A stretch of DNA of 7,132 bases from positions 1 to 7,132 of the forward strand of contig JAEDCY010000069.1 in the NCBI GenBank assembly GCA_016293915.1, read 5' to 3'. Origin of the DNA: Treponema sp. (GTDB lineage Bacteria > Spirochaetota > Spirochaetia > Treponematales > Treponemataceae). This document shows, in pieces, positions 5,412 through 7,132 of this stretch; the first letter of the stretch is position 1; each line of letters starts with the position of its first letter. The notes under the pieces were generated by a model. It was not told the origin of the DNA and did not search any database. It saw only the letters and a list, made by a program, of their open reading frames with translations. A program made the position numbers and the translations under genes.

Positions 5412-5427
5412 TGAATCGGGCATTTCC
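5412..5427 (-). repeat. 16-bp inverted repeat, right arm (toxin mRNA 5' end)
   Basis: On the minus strand this reads GGAAATGCCCGATTCA, identical to plus-strand 5155-5170, and lies within the first 20 nt of the predicted toxin mRNA. The arms are 241 bp apart and point inward, enclosing the whole toxin gene and terminator. Confidence 0.9.
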
Positions 5428-5436
5428 AATGATTTT

Positions 5437-5465
5437 AGTATACGGTATATAATGTATAGTGTAAA
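5437..5465 (-). promoter_or_regulatory. toxin gene promoter
   Basis: Minus-strand -35 TTTACA (5460-5465, 5 of 6), a 17-bp spacer and -10 TATACT (5437-5442, 5 of 6). Predicted start is near 5430. It lies only about 20 bp beyond the XRE gene's stop codon. Confidence 0.7.
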
Positions 5466-5478
5466 GTAGTATATAGTA

Positions 5479-5489
5479 AAATAGTTTAT
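5479..5489 (+). promoter_or_regulatory. candidate XRE operator site 3, upstream of the toxin promoter
   Basis: AAATAGTTTAT is identical to the core of the operator at 5903-5920. It overlaps the XRE stop codon and sits 13 bp upstream of the toxin -35 box. The sequence is AT-rich, so a chance match cannot be excluded. Confidence 0.4.
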
Positions 5490-5833
5490 AGATTAGAAAA
5501 ATTACTGATAAAGTCTACAAGAAGTTTTTCTTTTTCGGGAGAGAGTTCTTCGCATTTTTTTATGATTTCTGAATGCTTTCGATAAAGCCTGAGTTGATTC
5601 TGCTCTTCTTCGTGATTTTTTGAAGAGTTAGGATTATTGGTTCCGTTTACAAGATATTCAACAGACACACCCAGAACTGCGGCGATTTTTACTGCGGTGT
5701 CGGCGGAGGGAGAAGACCCTTGCCTTTGCCCTTTTCCAATATTAGATGCTGTAATACCTACTCTGTTGGCGAGTTCTTTATTTGTCATACCCAAATAATC
5801 TAATTCAATCGCAACATTATCCCAAAAACCCAT
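5486..5833 (-). CDS. XRE/Cro-type helix-turn-helix transcriptional repressor
   Basis: The ATG at 5833 gives 115 residues starting MGFWDNVAIELDYLGM, the usual start of this phage-repressor-like group. A HTH_3 domain spans about residues 5-62, with the first helix of the motif at TNKELANRVG (17-26) and the recognition helix at TASNIGKGQRQ (28-38). It is followed by ADTAVKIAAVLGVSVEYLV. The C-terminal third is charged and helical (LSPEKEKLLVDFISNF), suited to dimer formation. An in-frame TTG at 5860 would add nine residues, but family alignment favours 5833. No Shine-Dalgarno is visible and the predicted leader is very short. It diverges from the methylase gene and lies upstream of the toxin gene on the same strand, with direct-repeat operators nearby. 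Its role is probably autorepression and control of one or both neighbours. Confidence 0.88.
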   Translation of the reverse strand: MGFWDNVAIELDYLGMTNKELANRVGITASNIGKGQRQGSSPSADTAVKIAAVLGVSVEYLVNGTNNPNSSKNHEEEQNQLRLYRKHSEIIKKCEELSPEKEKLLVDFISNFSNL

Positions 5834-5852
5834 ATATGTAGAATTATGGAAA

Positions 5853-5882
5853 ATTATCAATTTATCATTAAATAATGGTAAA
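5853..5882 (-). promoter_or_regulatory. candidate XRE gene promoter
   Basis: Minus-strand -35 TTTACC (5877-5882, 4 of 6), an 18-bp spacer and -10 GATAAT (5853-5858, 5 of 6). The -35 box falls inside operator repeat 1 (5875-5892), which would suit autorepression. The leader before ATG 5833 would be about 13 nt. Confidence 0.45.
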
Positions 5883-5892
5883 AAGTTTATTT
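5875..5892 (+). promoter_or_regulatory. operator-like direct repeat 1
   Basis: ATGGTAAAAAGTTTATTT matches the copy at 5903-5920 in 17 of 18 bases. Each holds a TAAA-N3-TTTA dyad, as expected for a dimeric HTH repressor. It lies in the XRE/methylase divergent region. Confidence 0.65.
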
Positions 5893-5902
5893 CTGTAATA
5901 AA

Positions 5903-5920
5903 ATGGTAAATAGTTTATTT
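5903..5920 (+). promoter_or_regulatory. operator-like direct repeat 2
   Basis: ATGGTAAATAGTTTATTT repeats the first site with a 28-bp start-to-start distance. A weaker inverted relative occurs at 5931-5946 (minus strand GGAAAATAGTTCATAT), just before the methylase Shine-Dalgarno. Confidence 0.65.
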
Positions 5921-5957
5921 TATTTAATTATATGAACTATTTTCCAGGTGAATTATT

Positions 5958-7115
5958 ATGGCAAATAAAACATTTGATACAGCTAAAAAAGTTAAGAACG
6001 ATGAATTTTATACTCAACTTTCTGATATAGAAAGAGAATTAATACATTATAAAGATTACTTTTTTGGAAAAATAATTCTGTGCAATTGTGATGATCCAAG
6101 AGTATCAAATTTCTTCAAATATTTTGCATTAAACTTTGAGATATTTGGAATAAAAAAAATAATTACCACTTGTTATAAAAACCAAGATGTAGATTTATTT
6201 ACACAAAATGATTGTGAAAAAGCAGTTTATCTAGAATACTCAGGAAATCCTAATGATCCAACTAATACAGATTTTTCAACTGTTGAAGTAAAACAATTAA
6301 AAGGTGATGGTGATTTCAGAAGTCCTGAATGCATTGAGTTATTAAAACAAGCAGATATAGTGGTAACTAATCCACCGTTTAGTCTCTTTAGAGAATATAT
6401 TGCTCAATTATTAAAATATGAAAAAAAATTCATCGTAATAGGTAGTCAAAATGCCATAACATACAAAGAAATATTTTCTCAGATTAAATCAAATAAAATT
6501 TGGCTTGGATATGGGTTTAAGGGTGGAGATGCATATTTTGAAATAGGAAATAATAATACAAAAAAATATGCAGACGGTGTTTTAAATGAAAAAACAAAAT
6601 TAGTACATTTTAGGAATTGTTGCTGGTTTACAAATCTTGATATTAGAAAACGACATGAAGAATTAGTCTTATATAAAACATATTCAGATGCAGAGTTTCC
6701 ACATTATGAAAACTACGATGCCATTAATGTTGATAAGTCTACTGATATCCCAATGGATTACGATGGTGTTATAGGGGTTCCAATTACTTTTCTTGATAAA
6801 TATAGCCCAGATCAATTTGAAATAATTGGTTTAGGAATTGTCGGAAGTTGTGAATTTACAAATGAAAGACGTATGGAAATTTTAGATAAAAATGGTTTAC
6901 CAACAGGTAAGTTCACTATTAATGCAAAAGGTACTCTATATAGAAAACATTTAGATTCTGATAAGAAACCTGCAGCTTTTAAAGACTGTGAAACTGGAGA
7001 ATTATATCAAAGCATTTATGCACGCATTTTAATCAAGCGAAAAAATAGGCCCGCCTGCGAGCTTACAGGGCTAGGGCGTGGAGCCACGCCGAAGGCGGCC
7101 ACCGCAACGAAATGA
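5958..7115 (+). CDS. EcoRI-family adenine-N6 DNA methyltransferase with repeat-derived C-terminal tail
   Basis: The protein (385 residues) should transfer a methyl group from SAM to N6 of adenine in a short DNA site. Family members related to M.EcoRI act on GAATTC, but the site of this one cannot be read from sequence. Family signatures include NDEFYTQLSDIE (14-25), CNCDDPRVSNFFKYF (42-56) and KGDGDFRS (115-122). Catalytic motif IV is NPPF (138-141) in DIVVTNPPFSLFREY, followed by WLGYGFKGG and NYDAINVDKSTDIPMDYDG. The family domain normally ends near YARILIKRK (354-362). Residues 364-385 (RPACELTGLGRGATPKAA, then TATK) come from a GC-rich repeat that also supplies the TGA. AGGTGA (5946-5951) precedes ATG by six bases. 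It diverges from the XRE gene. No restriction enzyme is visible. The body is markedly AT-rich, suggesting transfer. Confidence 0.93.
   Translation: MANKTFDTAKKVKNDEFYTQLSDIERELIHYKDYFFGKIILCNCDDPRVSNFFKYFALNFEIFGIKKIITTCYKNQDVDLFTQNDCEKAVYLEYSGNPNDPTNTDFSTVEVKQLKGDGDFRSPECIELLKQADIVVTNPPFSLFREYIAQLLKYEKKFIVIGSQNAITYKEIFSQIKSNKIWLGYGFKGGDAYFEIGNNNTKKYADGVLNEKTKLVHFRNCCWFTNLDIRKRHEELVLYKTYSDAEFPHYENYDAINVDKSTDIPMDYDGVIGVPITFLDKYSPDQFEIIGLGIVGSCEFTNERRMEILDKNGLPTGKFTINAKGTLYRKHLDSDKKPAAFKDCETGELYQSIYARILIKRKNRPACELTGLGRGATPKAATATK
7047..7115 (+). repeat. GC-rich dispersed repeat forming the methylase 3' end
   Basis: Composition changes abruptly from AT-rich to GC-rich after the RILIKRK codons. 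The segment contains a hairpin GGCGTG-GAGC-CACGCC (7075-7090). Bases 7100-7115 (CACCGCAACGAAATGA) match 15 of 16 bases of the minus strand at 5032-5047. The methylase stop TGA is the last three bases of that match. Confidence 0.7.
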
Positions 7116-7128
7116 ACTAACGTTAGTT
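7115..7128. repeat. 14-bp perfect palindrome overlapping the methylase stop
   Basis: AACTAACGTTAGTT is its own reverse complement and begins with the last base of the TGA stop codon. It may be part of a longer element cut by the window edge. Confidence 0.55.
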
Positions 7129-7132
7129 AGTG

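Noticed and set aside
5834..5860. Nine-residue N-terminal extension of the XRE protein from an in-frame TTG
   Set aside because: No ribosome-binding site, overlap with the candidate promoter -10, and the family normally starts at MGFW.
1..7132. CRISPR array, tRNA or rRNA genes, complete insertion sequence
   Set aside because: No regularly spaced direct repeats, no cloverleaf-like segment and no transposase ORF were seen on either strand.

Overview
The window looks like an accessory-rich stretch of a spirochaete chromosome, most likely a host-associated anaerobic Treponema. This is inferred from three things: an archaeal/spirochaetal-type PheT, an anaerobe-type superoxide reductase, and several GC-rich palindromic repeats scattered through an AT-rich background. 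No species can be assigned from sequence alone.

Layout. Bases 1-123 are the 3' end of a HicA-like toxin gene. A bidirectional hairpin terminator (148-192) and two small palindromic repeats follow. pheT (269-2639 including stop, minus strand) encodes an archaeal-type phenylalanyl-tRNA synthetase beta chain fused to a C-terminal EMAPII/Trbp111-type tRNA-binding domain. Copies of one palindromic repeat are inserted in frame at two places in it. Diverging from pheT is dfx (desulfoferrodoxin / superoxide reductase), which has its own promoter. Bases 3178-3565 hold a decayed minus-strand gene for a small exported protein. Next comes a membrane-anchored GGDEF diguanylate cyclase (minus). Bases 4569-5117 hold the cyclase promoter, a broken fragment of a type III PLP-dependent ornithine/lysine decarboxylase gene, and a 97-bp GC-rich repeat.

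The most interesting part is 5118-5465, an apparently complete type I toxin-antitoxin-like locus. A 31-residue single-helix membrane peptide with a perfect Shine-Dalgarno is encoded on the minus strand behind a good promoter and a roughly 92-nt structured leader. A strong extended -10 promoter on the plus strand makes a small RNA of about 85 nt. The two transcripts converge on one shared bidirectional terminator, so they are perfectly complementary over at least 39 nt, including a 13-nt loop. The two RNAs also begin with nearly the same sequence. The plan recalls the Fst/par locus of plasmid pAD1, but the peptide is not one I recognise.

Beside it lie an XRE repressor gene (minus) and, diverging from that, an EcoRI-family adenine-N6 methyltransferase (plus). 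Direct-repeat operators lie between the repressor and the methylase, and an 11-bp core of the same motif sits upstream of the toxin promoter. The repressor may therefore control itself, the methylase and the toxin. The methylase carries a GC-rich C-terminal tail and stop codon supplied by a dispersed repeat. No restriction endonuclease is visible before the window ends.
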